Source: Ligula intestinalis
Lineage: Eukaryota > Platyhelminthes > Cestoda > Diphyllobothriidea > Diphyllobothriidae
Assembly (NCBI GenBank): GCA_036362985.1
Contig: JAYGXS010000005.1
Location: 25,347,446-25,411,445, forward strand
Direction: 5' to 3'
DNA length: 64,000 nucleotides
Shown here: in pieces, positions 32,253 through 42,690 of the stretch
Layout: each line of letters begins with the position of its first letter
How positions within the stretch are numbered: position 1 is the stretch's first letter
Position numbers and translations under genes: made by a program
The notes under the pieces: model-generated
Database searches by the model: none
Told to the model about the DNA's origin: nothing
Seen by the model: the letters and a program-made list of their open reading frames with translations, nothing else

Positions 32253-32384
32253 TTTCTATACGAATGAAAATAAGACTCGATCGCTGAGACAATATGTTTA
32301 TTCACCTGACGTTTCGATATTCGTCACGGATTCGTCATCAGAGACATGAGTAGCAGAAAGGTTCTGTTACTCATTTCTATACGA
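32253..32384 (-). mobile_element. 110-bp hammerhead-bearing insertion with 11-bp target duplication
   Basis: TTTCTATACGA occurs at 32,253-32,263 and again at 32,374-32,384, flanking 110 bp. Removing the insert and one copy restores SINE family 1 text (CTATACGACTGC as at 28.17 kb). On the minus strand the insert holds CTGATGA, a spacer, GAAAC and GTC, then AGGTGAATAAACA. There is no ORF, GIY-YIG or tRNA head. It resembles the ribozyme segment of PLE pLTRs and, in concept, schistosome SINE-like hammerhead elements. Mechanism is inferred. Confidence 0.65.
32308..32341 (-). ncRNA. Hammerhead-like ribozyme motif, all boxes present
   Basis: Minus strand: CTGATGA (32,335-32,341), 19-nt spacer, GAAAC (32,311-32,315) and GTC (32,308-32,310). 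These are the invariant hammerhead boxes. Upstream ATGTCT can pair with AGGTGA downstream of GTC, with wobbles, as stem I. The weak point is stem II: the 19-nt spacer folds poorly. Stem III would be only AC/GU, as in minimal PLE-type motifs, which are thought to act as dimers. Confidence 0.55.
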
Positions 32385-32545
32385 CTGCCTGCGAGGGCTC
32401 TTGGGTGAACTCCAGCGCAAAAACTGAACGTACATGTTCCTTAACTAGACCGGCGAGCCGCGCATATTCCCCTTGAAAGTATATTTTCGAGTTTGCGAAA
32501 ATCAGGTTTGGCAAACCCTACCAGTAAACCCTTCCAACCAAAAAT
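32385..32545 (+). repeat. SINE (family 1), 5' portion
   Basis: CTGCCTGCGAGGGCTC, GTGAACTCCAGCGC, and AAATCAGGTTTGGCAAACCC parts are shared with 33,150-33,250 and 28.17 kb. Confidence 0.45.
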
Positions 32546-32589
32546 AGGAGAGTCTTCAGATTATTATGTGCAAACTTATGGCATTCTGT

Positions 32590-33145
32590 GATTTACAAAA
32601 TCGGCATCCCAAGAACTATAACTCCGTAAAAGCAGTCCTTTAGGAACTGAAAGTTTATTGTGAATTTTCGACAGGTCGTCAGACGGATGAGACTTGCACG
32701 AAACAAATTCCTCAAAATTATGGCTTACAGAAGATTATATAGTGGGTCAGAGTATTAACCGATAATCGTCACCCGCATGTAATTATGCAGTCGTTCGGGA
32801 CCTAGTTGTCCACCGCATTTAATCGTGTGGTCGGTGGTGGCTGGTTTATGCTTCATCTCGTCCGAAAAGGCTGCCATCTTTTCCATGCTTCCCTGAATTT
32901 TATATACATCGCGTCCAACTCGACGTGCCCGTTAATGCATGGGTCATAGGAATTGATGGCTTCTAAAAACCCACGGCCTTTCTTGTATGGGTAAGGGCCA
33001 ACAATGCAGGGTTTATCCCATGCAAATTGGTGTCCTATTTCTAATGTGTTCGTGGCGGATTCAGACAAATGATATCACCTCTTTACCGCTCGTTGGTGTT
33101 CGCGTAAGCGTGTGGAGGCTGATCTTCCTGTTTGTCCACAATAAA
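32590..33145 (-). mobile_element. PLE subfamily C: GIY-YIG tail and pLTR
   Basis: The minus strand encodes SESATNTLEIGHQFAWDKPC, IVGPYPYKKGRGFLEAINSY then CINGHVELDAMY, the end of the GIY-YIG module (compare SLEDGHKFAWDQTRIVGSC at 38.8 kb), up to about 32,850. Downstream at 32,590-32,700 lies the pLTR with GGCATCCCAAGAA and a hammerhead-like motif. RT is absent. SINE sequence follows on the other side. Confidence 0.7.
32666..32682 (-). ncRNA. Hammerhead-like motif with stem II lost
   Basis: Minus strand: CTGACGA (fits CUGANGA), only 6 nt (CCTGTC), then GAAA. Other subfamily C copies have a 20-nt hairpin between the boxes, so this copy has lost it. Confidence 0.4.
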
Positions 33146-33250
33146 CGGCATTGCAGTCTGTGAGGGCTCTAAAGGGAACTCCAGATCAAAATCTGAAAGA
33201 ACATTTTCGAGTGCGCGAGAATCAGGTCTGGCAAACCCTGCCAGTAAACC
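33146..33250 (+). repeat. SINE (family 1) 5' part
   Basis: CTGTGAGGGCTCTAAAGGGA, ATTTTCGAGTGCGCGAGAAT and GGTCTGGCAAACCCTGCCAG match 32,390-32,535. Confidence 0.5.
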
Positions 33251-33605
33251 TGTTATGACCCTGGTATTGCTAATTAAGTCAAACGCAGAACCCAAAAGCC
33301 ACGAGAGAGAGAGCCAGAGAGGCGACAAGCACAATTCAGCAAGCCCGAGCAAGTCCTTGAGTGAGTCAGGCTCAACAAAATTAGGGCAACAAACGACGGT
33401 GAGCTAGGTCCATTGGACCAATCAGCTTTTAGCTGCCGGCGTGATTGGCTGGTCTCAGCGGCTGAAATTCAGATTAAATTTTGAATAATCGATTGGGTGA
33501 CTGCAAGTTTTGTTAGCTATCTGTGGCCGATCGATAACCTGATGTGCGCGCGCCGCTTGCGCGGTCTACCTATCTAGTAGGCGTCTGCTAACACAGTTAT
33601 CATGG
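33251..33605. repeat. Candidate LTR family 2, copy 1
   Basis: Shares GTCCATTGGACCAATCAGCT and GCCGATCGATAACCTG-like strings, inverted, with 48,300-48,640. Begins TGTTATGACC and may end ACACAGTTATCA. No internal protein. Confidence 0.35.
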
Positions 33606-35095
33606 CAATGGGCGCACTCCCAGCAAAACCCTTCCATTAATGGAAATAGGAAGGTCTTCAAATTATTATACTATGCAGTGTGTACTTCAGATACAGCAAA
33701 GGTAAAACCAGAGTAAGACCAAGTTTGCCAATATGCAGGTCCGAATTCCCGCGAATGCCTCAAACCCTCTCCCATTGACAGTCGGTTCTCTATGCCTTCT
33801 GATTGACATTAGCATAAATTATTACCGAGCTTGTGGTTACGCACACACCGTCGACTGGTCCGGTTTTATCCGAGTTTGATTGGTTTGCTTGAAATGGCAA
33901 ATCACGTAAACTGACCGTCTGCCTGGCTGTGTCGGCAGATTACGGTGTGGCGCATGGCGGTCAGCGCAGCTGTCGGGAAATCGATATCTGGCGTGAATAC
34001 CTCGACTCAGACTACGGCAGATCCACGTGGAGAGAAGGGGACTGGCCGATCACACATCAGAATGCTGCTTGACTGCGTCAGACGTTTTCCCGGCCGGTTG
34101 TTTCGGAGGAAAAAGCCCTGTAGGAAGGAAAAGGAGGATGAGAAACCCAACGGTAAGCTGATTGCCAGTCTCCTTTGGTTAGCTCTACAGATAGGACACA
34201 CTGTTCTAAAAATATACCTCCCTATGAGGAGCTATGAGTAACTAGAATATTGCATTATTTCGCGTTAGGACACAGATTTATCTGGTGAAACTTGAGAAAG
34301 GGTTAAAGTATGCCTGTCCGGATTGCACGAGGCAGTTAATGAAGTTTAGTAGATACTGCGTGTTGAGCTTTTATTCTATGTCCTCTATGAAAGACCATTC
34401 CTACGAGAAAAAGAATGCTTTATGTTGGAGGTAATATCCAACACTTTCAGAAATAATGGCTCCATTCACGGGGAGCAAGGGATAAGGTAGGGTAAGGGGT
34501 CATGGTAAAAGGTCATAGAATACTCAAAGTTAAAGGTATGTACGATATCCACATCCTCCATGGAGACAGCTTGGCTTTCAACTACTCAATTCCTGTTCCT
34601 TCACACGTGAAGTAGCGTGCTAGGAATGAGAGTAAAGAGTGCTGAAACGCCGATGTACGGCAAGACATATGTCAAAAGCTTTGACTTCGCAGCCATTAGT
34701 TTGAAGTGGAGAGGGTGAGCGACCTCAAAAAGGATGCGATCAGCAAATTGCTTGACCGGTTTTAAGTGTCACTGTATTATAATGTCAGCTAAAAACAAAC
34801 ACAAGAAACACAGGGAGCTGAAGAGAGCATTCGGAGGATACGTTTAGAAATGATAAGGTCTTTTTCAAAGTAAAGCTGGAAAATAACTGGAGAGCAGTTA
34901 AAAATGAGGATGAGAATGCAAGCACCTATAAATCACCAGATTAGGGCTTACGGTTAGCAATATGAATGAAAACGGCGTATTAAATATAACAGTTTACAGA
35001 TTTTAATTAGGGGGCATTCAGTATGAAGAGTAAATGTAGGTTAGATGCTGGAGTAACACCAAGGTACCAGAAAGAGGATACGTCGTTGGGCAAAA
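33606..35095. other. No recognisable gene
   Basis: Short ORFs only; a 98-codon plus ORF (33,945-34,241) has a KKPCRKEKEDEK stretch but no known domain. Confidence 0.4.
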
Positions 35096-35099
35096 TGTC

Positions 35100-35760
35100 A
35101 ATAGATTCAGGATTGGGCGCGGGTCACAGTCTTAAAACACAATGGACTGACTTCCGGTCGTAAAGTAAAAGGCCAATTGTTGAGGACCATGCTGGGATGT
35201 GGTCCAGGCCACCATTCAGTCCTTGGAGATGTATCTGACTTTTTAGAAAATGGCCAACAACCATATCCTCAGTATATTTAACAAAAAACACTCGTTCGTC
35301 AATTGTAGGTCTCCATTGTGGAGGGAGAAGAGGTGAGGGGGTAATATAGACCCTAAAAGAACTCCACAGGTGTTGGGAAGGACCGTGGAATTTCACTTGC
35401 CACACTGAACGAATTGAGCGCGGGAAGAAAAATAGTCCTCAATTCAAGAGACAGTCCAGCCGAGAGAGCCGAATGCAGTAGTCTTAATGAGAAGGAGATG
35501 GCGTGGGATCATATTTAAGGCTGAGGATAAGTCGAAAAAAGCACAGGCATATACACGGCAACACTTATCGAAATCTCTTAAAGCAGAATGGACTACCAGA
35601 ACAACATTGTCTAGTATACTACGCCTAGCCTTATGCGCAAATTGCAGGGGATTGGAAGAATTGGAGGTAAACGGCGTAATTATGCCCAACGCAACTCGTT
35701 CTGCAAGTTCCAGTAGTGCAGAAGAGCAGCAATAAAATTATATAGTCCTGCATTAGATAA
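35100..35760 (-). pseudogene. LINE reverse transcriptase fragment, second lineage
   Basis: Minus strand: NPLQFAHKARRSILDNVVLV then VYACAFFDLSSALNMIPRHL (fingers and motif A), and in another frame VFFVKYTEDMVVGHFLKSQ (motif C). The family usually reads NPLQFAYK.RRST.DAV and ACAFLD.SSAFNT.PR; motif A keeps FFDLSSA, but motif C YTED replaces YTDD, losing the first catalytic Asp of that pair. Motif B between them is not clearly preserved. Distinct from the 11-kb LINE. Frames shift near 35,420. Confidence 0.65.
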
Positions 35761-36109
35761 ATATTTGCGAGACATTCTCCTGACAACGAGCCATTTCGGA
35801 CCCGCTGGGCAGTACATACACAAATAACCTACCTGCAATTCACAGGGGCTGAGAAAAAGACAAAGTCGAGTATTCCATCGTTTACTTTTTCTGACAGTAG
35901 CCTGTAAAAGTATATCGATCTTCCTGAACACCGAGCTGAGCTTCAGAGAGACAAGATAGCAATAGATTGAGGTCTGATAATGATGTTGAGTAAGCTCCAC
36001 GTACTTAAGCCTCGATTGTCTAATTGGCAGGGCCCTTCCAAGTACGCTCCTGCCACTCATCCGTGTGTTTTTGTCAATTTGTGAAGTAGTCCTCATGCCA
36101 TATTGCAGA

Positions 36110-36870
36110 CATTATAGATTATTTATTTTTCTCTTTTAATGTTGAAAAAATAATCCCATTGAAAAAGGCAAAAAGATAAAATAGCGAGCGTACGGTTTCT
36201 TTCAATAAATTATCTTCAGGCTTGTATAGCAGCCTGTATAACTGCAGGTAAAAAATGTGGCAAATTTTGGCCACGGTACGTGTGGCGCCTTTATGAAGTT
36301 CTCTTGGGCGGACCTGACCAGTTTTCGTAATTTGATTAAAGCCGCTTCTGCCGTAGTCAACAGACGCTATCCAAGGCATTTTGAGCAGTTTGAGGTCGCG
36401 TTGTAGATCAATCGAAAGCCTTTTTGGCATCCGCACGATTGTCTGAATCTATCGTATGCGCTAGAATGCAAATGTTAATGATCAGCATTTGACCCTGTTG
36501 GAAAATGGTCTCGTACAATTTCGGAAAAATGCTGGCTCGTACGACCAATATATTTTACCCTACAGAGATAGATAAAGGAAGAGATGTACATGGAGGTGGT
36601 CTGGGCTGACAGTTTGTCCTTGCTCACCCCGTATTCGATCGCAGCAGTCGGGAACAGTAAATTGGTATCGGCTGGTGGAAAGTTATTTGATACAAATTGA
36701 CTCAGACGCCTTCTTGGAAGTTTGCTTGACGCGTCTCCGTGAAATGAGACGCTGACAAAAATTGTTTTGCTTTCTCTGCTGTAAACAGTGAGGGACATGG
36801 CGGCCTTTTAGTCTTGTTGCCCACAATACATTGACTAGGATACCCATTTTGTTGAAAAACGCTTCCTACT
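36110..36870 (-). pseudogene. PLE subfamily D GIY-YIG endonuclease with C-terminus
   Basis: Minus strand, three frames: NGYPSQCIVGNKTKRPPCP, VSVSFHGDASSKLPRRRLSQ, TTSMYISSFIYLCRVKYIGR and TSQHFSEIVRDHFPTG (36,798-36,475), then RLLTTAEAALIKLRKLVRSA and APHVPWPKFATF (about 36,380-36,250). The YIGRT motif is kept and the first tyrosine motif is YISSF; the Arg of YIGRT is present. Breaks near 36,785 and 36,475 make it a pseudogene. Roughly the last 200 residues of a PLE protein. Confidence 0.75.
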
Positions 36871-38440
36871 ATCTTATAGTCTTCCCTGGTGCTATCTCCC
36901 CCATAGCGTTACACTTTAAGTTTTAATGAAAAAGGAACTCTGGCTCCTTCTATCACTTGGCAACATAGGGGATGGTAGACTGCCTGAGAAATCATCCGAG
37001 AAACGTGAAGTGGTACACACTGGTTGTGCCGTAGGGTCACCATCAGTGCGTCAATGAGCACTTTCTGCGAACATGTGAACGCGCCAACGTACTCAACGCA
37101 GACAAACAAACCATGGGAAACTGTCATAACGGAGTTGCAGAGTCTTCAGTAGTTGGCTGGTATGACCACACGCAAGAGGAAAGCGCCTGGGGTCCTCGGG
37201 GCGAGAGTGATGGAGAGGGAGTCTGAGTGCGTTGCATCCTCTGAGAAGTGGTCATGTGATAGGGGGAGGAGGAGACTGGAGCGAATGTCGGCTGGCATGT
37301 CACGAGGGCGTCCTTTAACTCACACGCGCATACGTATGCACCAGCAACTTTTTGAAGTCTTTTGAGTGAGGGAGCATGCCGATAGAAAACAAAGGAAACT
37401 GTGCGGTGCGGATCCGCCTGCGTTCTAGGATCAGGAGTTGCCAAAACAAACAGTAGGTCACTGTCTTTTCGCTCCTTCCTATTGCTGTTATTGCTTTCTG
37501 CACTAAGTAACAATCAAATATAGGAAAAAATCGCGCAAATTATCATTAAAACAATTTTGGCCATTTAGGTCGTTCAGTTTTACCTTTCTTGTTCCCTAGT
37601 GACTGTATTTTCCGCTGGCTGCTGGCCTGCTCTGATTTACATATAGACGGCGTTATTCAGTTTCCTGTGATTTTTCGGAAGTCACTTTTTAGTTAATATA
37701 TATTAACTCGTAAATACAACTTTCATCTACTATTTCCTATTTTGTTCGCTATATTTTCGCTTTTGCTTCCCGTAATGCCCCACCCTTATAACTCGTCAAT
37801 ACCACCGGTCCCCTATTACATGATTCGGGGGCTTTTGGTTTAAGTGCTGTCTTATATAATATATGGTTACCTTGTGCCAAATTCAGGGTCTTACGAGATG
37901 CTGTTACAAGTTCCGTAGTGGTGGGGGAACTGTGTCTCACTCAGCGCGTTTAATGTTAAAATCGACATCAAAGTAACTTTCCAAATAAAATAGCATAATT
38001 CAGTTAGGATCACACTTTCACATATGCATTCTACCAAAAGCTAGACGCTGCTTGTTAAGATAAATGTGAAGTCTGCTCCAAAAGTGCCTCGACCAAGCAG
38101 TTAACTAATCGAGCCCGAAACTTTAAGCTGATGTCTTCTTTAGGTTTTAGCAATAGATTTCCACAGTCCTTTCTCCTCTAAACTGAAAAAATTGGCAAAA
38201 CTTTTATGCTGTCCCACATCCTCCGAAGGACTTTACTGTGCTAGTGACAATGACTAACGTCTGCCTCAAAACATCTTATTAAAATAAAATGAAAATGGCA
38301 TTATGTGGAATAACTTATTTCTCATTTTAAAGCAGTCTTTCGGTGTCTACTCTGCATCAAAATAAAATGGCATCCTAAATCATTCCAAGTAGGCTAGTTA
38401 CCTGAAAAAGTATTTTCAATGAATTTGAAGATGGGCATCC
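36871..38440. other. No recognisable gene
   Basis: Short ORFs; 37.13-37.5 kb has ORFs on both strands without domains. AT-rich from 37.6 kb. Confidence 0.4.
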
Positions 38441-38501
38441 CAAGAAATATAATTTAATAGAAAAAATTCTTTGGGAAACGTGAACGAACTGTATTGTAAA
38501 T

Positions 38502-38532
38502 GTTCGACGCTGGTACACCAGGTCGTCGTCGG
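38502..38532 (-). ncRNA. Hammerhead-like motif in left pLTR arm
   Basis: Minus strand: CCGACGA, hairpin GAC-CTGGT-GT-ACCAG-(C)-GTC, then GAAC. Stem II is nearly perfect, but box 1 (CUGANGA) has C for U and GAAA is GAAC. The inverted arm has a related, more decayed copy near 39,111-39,141. Confidence 0.45.
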
Positions 38533-38647
38533 ACGTGAGGGAAATGTGGAAAGAACAGTGTGCATTTTTAAACATGCCGAAAAATCCATAATTATTCGTC
38601 ATCCTTGGCCAATAGCAGGCTTCGATGGTTGGTGCTTTCTCCGGGCT

Positions 38648-38975
38648 GCGAAATCAGCCTTCACACCCAAAAGAAAAGGTTGGCTATTTGAACAAAAAAG
38701 AGGTCCTTCACAAAATTCTTTGCAGCGACTGCGATGCAATTTATTGTGAAAAAACTGAAAGGTCCGCCTCTACACGCATACATGAACATCAATTTACGGT
38801 TAAGAGGCACTACCACCTGTCTGAAGTCACCATGCATTCGCTTGAAGATGGGCACAAGTTTGCATGGGACCAAACCCGCATAGTAGGTTCCTGTCCATGT
38901 AGGAAAGGCCGAGAATTTTAAGAGGCCATCAGCACTAACGAATCATGCATCAATAGGCACGTTGATTTGGATTAA
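38648..38975 (+). pseudogene. PLE subfamily C GIY-YIG tail
   Basis: Plus strand: KKEVLHKILCSDCDAIYCEK, TERSASTRIHEHQFTVKRHY, HLSEVTMHSLEDGHKFAWDQ, TRIVGSCPCRKGREF, then a stop and EAISTNESCINRHVDLD. The YCGET-type motif reads YCEKT and the Arg-containing helix STRIHEHQ is kept. The first strand (VYRISC) is degraded and an in-frame stop follows GREF. Confidence 0.8.
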
Positions 38976-39714
38976 ATGTGCATAAATCTCAAAAAAGCGT
39001 AGAAAAAGCGCCAATAATCAAAGCCTGCTATTGGCCAAGGATGACGAACTATTATGGATTTTTCGGTATGTTTAAAAATGCACACTGTTCTTTCCACATT
39101 TCCCTCACGTCCGACGACGACCTGGTGTGCCAACGTAAAAACTTTACAATAGAGTTCGTTCACGTTTCCCAAAGAACCTTTTCTATCAAATTATTTTCTG
39201 AATAGTAAAAGACTTGAACTGAATTTATTCGAAATAATCAACCGTACCTTCGAGTCCGTAATTGAGCGCAGGACTTGGGGACTTATAGGGCATTCATGCG
39301 ACCGTGGGTGAACTAGCGACGTAGGTAAAGATGTAACTGTAGACCGACGCGCAAATAGCCACACGCAACTTTTTGGCTGATTGTTTTCCCAAAACTGGCT
39401 CCCGGAAACGAAATTCTTGCTGCCCAGACACATTCGCCGTTTCCATTCGCTTAAGTTTGGGCACCATTTGACAAACCAGCAGAGGAATAAACAGCCCACA
39501 TTTAGCTCACTCTGTACACTGACATGCTAATGCATGTATAAAGACATAGCGGCTGTAAATTACCATCATTTCTTGAAATATTCCGCTGGTAAGTTTGAAA
39601 AGTGAGCTTATTAGGCAAAACATTTTTTGCAATTCTTCTTCAGGCCAGTTGCTTTGCAAAACAATGAAAGTTTGAACGTGTATAAAAAGAAATCGGCGCC
39701 CACCTCAGACTATG

Positions 39715-39950
39715 TCAGTATGCGCAAGTAGGCGAGATCGGCGTGTTGGGTGAGCGACTGCCACTAGTGGATGGGGGCGATGTGCTTTTATCCCCTGGCG
39801 TCGGCTTCGGCCACGGAAGGGACAGGGCTTGTGTTAGAGTTTTCTGACAGCACAGCACTGTATTTATTAGGCGTATAGCCACTGCTTTCGCTGCTGCCAG
39901 CACCCGTTGGCGTAGGCTTTTGGATAAGTTGGTTGATGGCCGGTAGAGGC
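39715..39950 (-). pseudogene. PLE subfamily D C-terminus
   Basis: Minus strand AAAKAVAIRLINTVLCCQKT then LTQALSLPWPKPTPGDKSTS, matching the ATAEAxAIRLxKPxLCxQK...LPWPK end of subfamily D. Confidence 0.7.
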
Positions 39951-39984
39951 TACACTAGTATCAACTCGGCTGTTCGTATCAACC

Positions 39985-40090
39985 AGATGTGCGAGACGAG
40001 AGCTTGAAATCGATTTAGTTTCACCTTTACTTAACCAGGCCGGTACGTGCTCACGTATTATCTTTTCCAGGCGCCTCGATGTTAGGCCGA
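39985..40090 (-). pseudogene. PLE subfamily D GIY-YIG scrap
   Basis: Plus-strand text GTGCGAGACGAGAGCTTGAA and TTTTCCAGGCGCCTCGATGT parallels 3,775-3,870, where the minus strand encodes the GIY-YIG helix (CLEK.ERE). Confidence 0.5.
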
Positions 40091-40284
40091 TGGATCCACC
40101 CTCTAGTGGCAGTCACTCACCCAATACGCCGATCTCGCCAACTTGCGCAGACTGAAGTAGTCCGCAGTGGCCAATCGACGCCCACCTCAGACAATTACTG
40201 ATTTTTCTACACGTTCAAACTTTCATTGTTTTGCAAAGTTAATGGCCTAATGATGAATTGCCGAAGACATATCGCAGGGGGGTC

Positions 40285-40425
40285 AAGTATGTCAAACCCT
40301 AGCCACCGCGATCTTTAGACCATGGTTACTTAGTAGAGGAGAAGTCAGTTGAGGCCAGAGTAGAAGGAATAGTTTATTGTGTACACAAAGGAACAAAGAA
40401 TAGAAGGAAAGTGATTGACATATTT
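40285..40425 (-). repeat. LTR family 1 fragment
   Basis: CACCGCGATCTTTAGACCAT, GGCCAGAGTAGAAGGAATAG, TTTATTGTGTACACAAAGGA match 27.66-27.75 kb; the right side is missing. Confidence 0.45.
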
Positions 40426-41725
40426 GCCGAATAAACTTACTTTTCAAAGTACCATAATGTCTAAAATCCTTAACAAATCGAAACATTTATATTGGCACAC
40501 AGTTTAAACATGGGCTCTCAGGCTGCCAGAAAACTCGCACTATCGGATAAATTCAGACCGCGCCGGAATCTCGATTTCATCTAGGTACTGTGAGCCGTGA
40601 GCACGCATCTGAGCCGTGCGAATAATCGATATTTTATGACGCAAAAAATCAATTGCTGGCATGGCTTTGGGGGGGGGGGGTGAAGTCACAATTTTGGCAG
40701 TTGGCGACTGAAGCAAACTGGAGGATTTGACCGTTTATCCACAACCGGCAAATTTTTTGCTTCCCCCCATAGTCGATAATCCTAACTGTTGCATGTAGGT
40801 TCTTTCGTTATGACACATTTTAGGTTTGCATTTTTTACATCGGATGCCTGACGCATAAATTATCATTTGTGGATAGGACAAATGTCAAATGCAAGTGTGT
40901 AAAGAAAAAAACTGAAATAATAGAAATGATTCAAAACGGCCTGAACGGTTTAGCCAGATGCCCAGCTAGGAATTCAAAGAGTCCGCTTTGATTAAGGTTC
41001 TTCTAATACCTGGATTAGTGCCACCATGACTAAACCTACCCCCGTTTTTAGTTAAGGCAATTTGTGTCGAATGTAGTAAGGTAGAAGTCGTCTTTCCCAA
41101 ACTATATTATTTCTACTGTGGGAGATGAAGACGAACTCCACAAGCTGTATGGACTACCCACGACCTCGGGAACCACTTTAAACTAGGGAGTTTTGTTCGG
41201 AATAATAAAGTAGGGGCACTCTGAATTTCAAAATTACTAGACAGTGAATGAGTGAATAGCAGCTATTTTTGCAAAACCCTTCGCTATTTAGAGAGGCAGC
41301 TAATTTTTTGAGTTTCACATGACTCTGCTTGTTTCTCGAAAACGGGACAGCTGAATGGGAGCAGCGTGTGCTCTCAAAAAGGCAATTATGCGCAGTAACT
41401 TACTGTGTTCTCTTATTTAGCAACTGAATGATGACAACTCCAATGTCGTGAACCATCATGGCTACCACGGGTTCCAATGGAAGGAGTGCAGAGTGGTTAC
41501 TTGCGCAGCATTCACAGCAAAGGTTCTTCCCCACCCCACCCCACCCCACCACCTATCTAACTCTGATGGAAGAAAATTGTCAAGATGACGGATATTGTGG
41601 CTGCCAAAACTACGCAAAAGCTGGTTCTCACAGACTGTACCAAGTTCGAGAGGTTAGCTGGCATCTCCTGTGCATGAGTATGCCCCAGAAGACCCTAGGG
41701 GTATGAGCTATCATAGTGCCTTAAG
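40426..41725. other. No recognisable gene
   Basis: Contains an 11-G run near 40,670 and a short (CCCCA)n near 41,529-41,550. The 82-codon plus ORF across the latter has no domain. Confidence 0.45.
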
Positions 41726-41819
41726 TTTATAGGTAAAACTCCTGCCGCTGCGATGTTCAGGCCGGGTTCCATGTGGGAAGAAGAGAAGTAGGACGCCGGG
41801 TCGAAGGGACAGTTTATTT

Positions 41820-42193
41820 TAGAGTTCATCTTCTGTTCATCGGACTAAATTTTTAGGTTTGTTGACATTTCGGCAGCTGGGCCGGCTGTCCTTTGTCGAA
41901 GCAAAAACTAATTTAATCGATCAACAAATTTAATGTTGCGGCTCTACGTGTTGGCCTTGGGCTGATCAATTTTTATCCGTTATCTGTTTGGCCCTGTGTG
42001 TGGATTTTGGCTTGGCGTGACGGCAGTTGGTGTTCTGTTTCATCCCCACGGTAAAGGAGGCTGGTAATTTTGCTCCATTTTCCGGCGGTTTCTTCACAGA
42101 ACCGTCTTCGTCTAAAAGAAGTGCCTTCAGTTTAACTATTTCCTATCCTATATTACCGTAAATGCGTAGGACTTCGTAGGCCGTGGGCAGGTG
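41820..42193 (-). mobile_element. PLE subfamily D end with hammerhead-like hairpin
   Basis: Homologous to 1,575-1,940 on the same strand: CTGTGTGTGGAT, GACGGCAGTTGGTGTTCTGT, CTCCATTTTCCGGCGGTTTC. The motif near 41,864-41,891 reads, on the minus strand, GGACAGC-CGGCCCA-GCTG then CCGAAATGTC. An LTR family 1 scrap may precede it (41,735-41,820). Confidence 0.5.
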
Positions 42194-42244
42194 TGTCGTA
42201 GCCCAAGCACCTGCCCACGGCCTACGAAGTCCTACGCATTTACG
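42157..42244. repeat. Perfect 37-bp inverted repeat, 14-nt loop
   Basis: Arms 42,157-42,193 and 42,208-42,244 are exact reverse complements (left arm begins CGTAAATGCGTAGGACTTCG and ends GGGCAGGTG). Loop TGTCGTAGCCCAAG. It marks the junction between two oppositely oriented PLE D pieces. Confidence 0.9.
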
Positions 42245-42440
42245 TGCGCAGGTCCAGCTGCTTGGCACTCAGACGTAAACTCTGACAACGGGCATCTCGA
42301 TATCCATGCGGCCTACAAAGTCCCACGCCACTGCGTAAGCAAGGGACAGGACATGGTCAAACCGAAGTCAAGATTGGCAGAAGAAGACGCCCCTGTGACG
42401 GAACCACCGGAAGAGGGAGTAAATAATAGTTTTTTTTATC
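42208..42440 (+). pseudogene. PLE subfamily D ORF C-terminal tail
   Basis: Plus strand PSTCPRPTKSYAFTCAGPAA, WHSDVNSDNGHLDIHAAYKV, KGQDMVKPKSRLAEEDAPVT and EPPEEGVNN. The last part matches the minus-strand tail at 1.84-1.94 kb (VKPKSAFADEH, KPPEEGAG). It follows LPWPK in this subfamily by inference. Confidence 0.45.
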
Positions 42441-42489
42441 ACACCTTCGAAGTTCTAGTCATCTTGTGGATTCTAGACTGCTTGCTTAG

Positions 42490-42690
42490 GAGATCTTGCT
42501 TGGGCAGTCAGCTTACTCTTTCCGAATTGCTGGATTCCATACGTGCAGTAGGCTGAGCAGGTAAATCGACCCAAGTTTGATCACACGCACAGATTCTCAT
42601 AAACCTGATGGCTGTACTAAAGCCCTCCCCCTGCTGGCATAGGTTCGAATCCCACCGAGGTCACCGATTTTTTCTCAATTCGTTCAAATG
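42490..42690 (+). repeat. tRNA-like SINE (family 2)
   Basis: Lead GCTTGGGCAGTCAGCTTACT and GATCACACGCAC, then B-box GGTTCGAATCCCACCGAGGT and tail CACCGATTTTTTCTCAATTC. The A-box half is degraded. Confidence 0.6.

Larger units (their letters stand above)
38450..39190 (+). mobile_element. PLE subfamily C flanked by inverted pLTRs
   Basis: About 195-bp arms (38,450-38,642 and 38,992-39,187) are inverted copies, with roughly one mismatch in fifteen to twenty bases by eye. The right arm is the normal 3' pLTR of the plus-strand element; the left is an inverted copy upstream. The centre holds only a GIY-YIG tail. Inverted pLTR fragments upstream of truncated copies are a known PLE insertion product. 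Confidence 0.75.
39643..40246. repeat. Inverted repeat with PLE D fragments
   Basis: Arms near 39,643-39,770 and 40,095-40,246 share TTTGCAAAACAATGAAAGTT, TTGAACGTGTA, TGCGCAAGT.GGCGAGATCG and GACTGCCACTAG. Inside, CGCCCACCTCAGAC lies in opposite relative orientation in the two arms, a micro-inversion. Confidence 0.65.
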
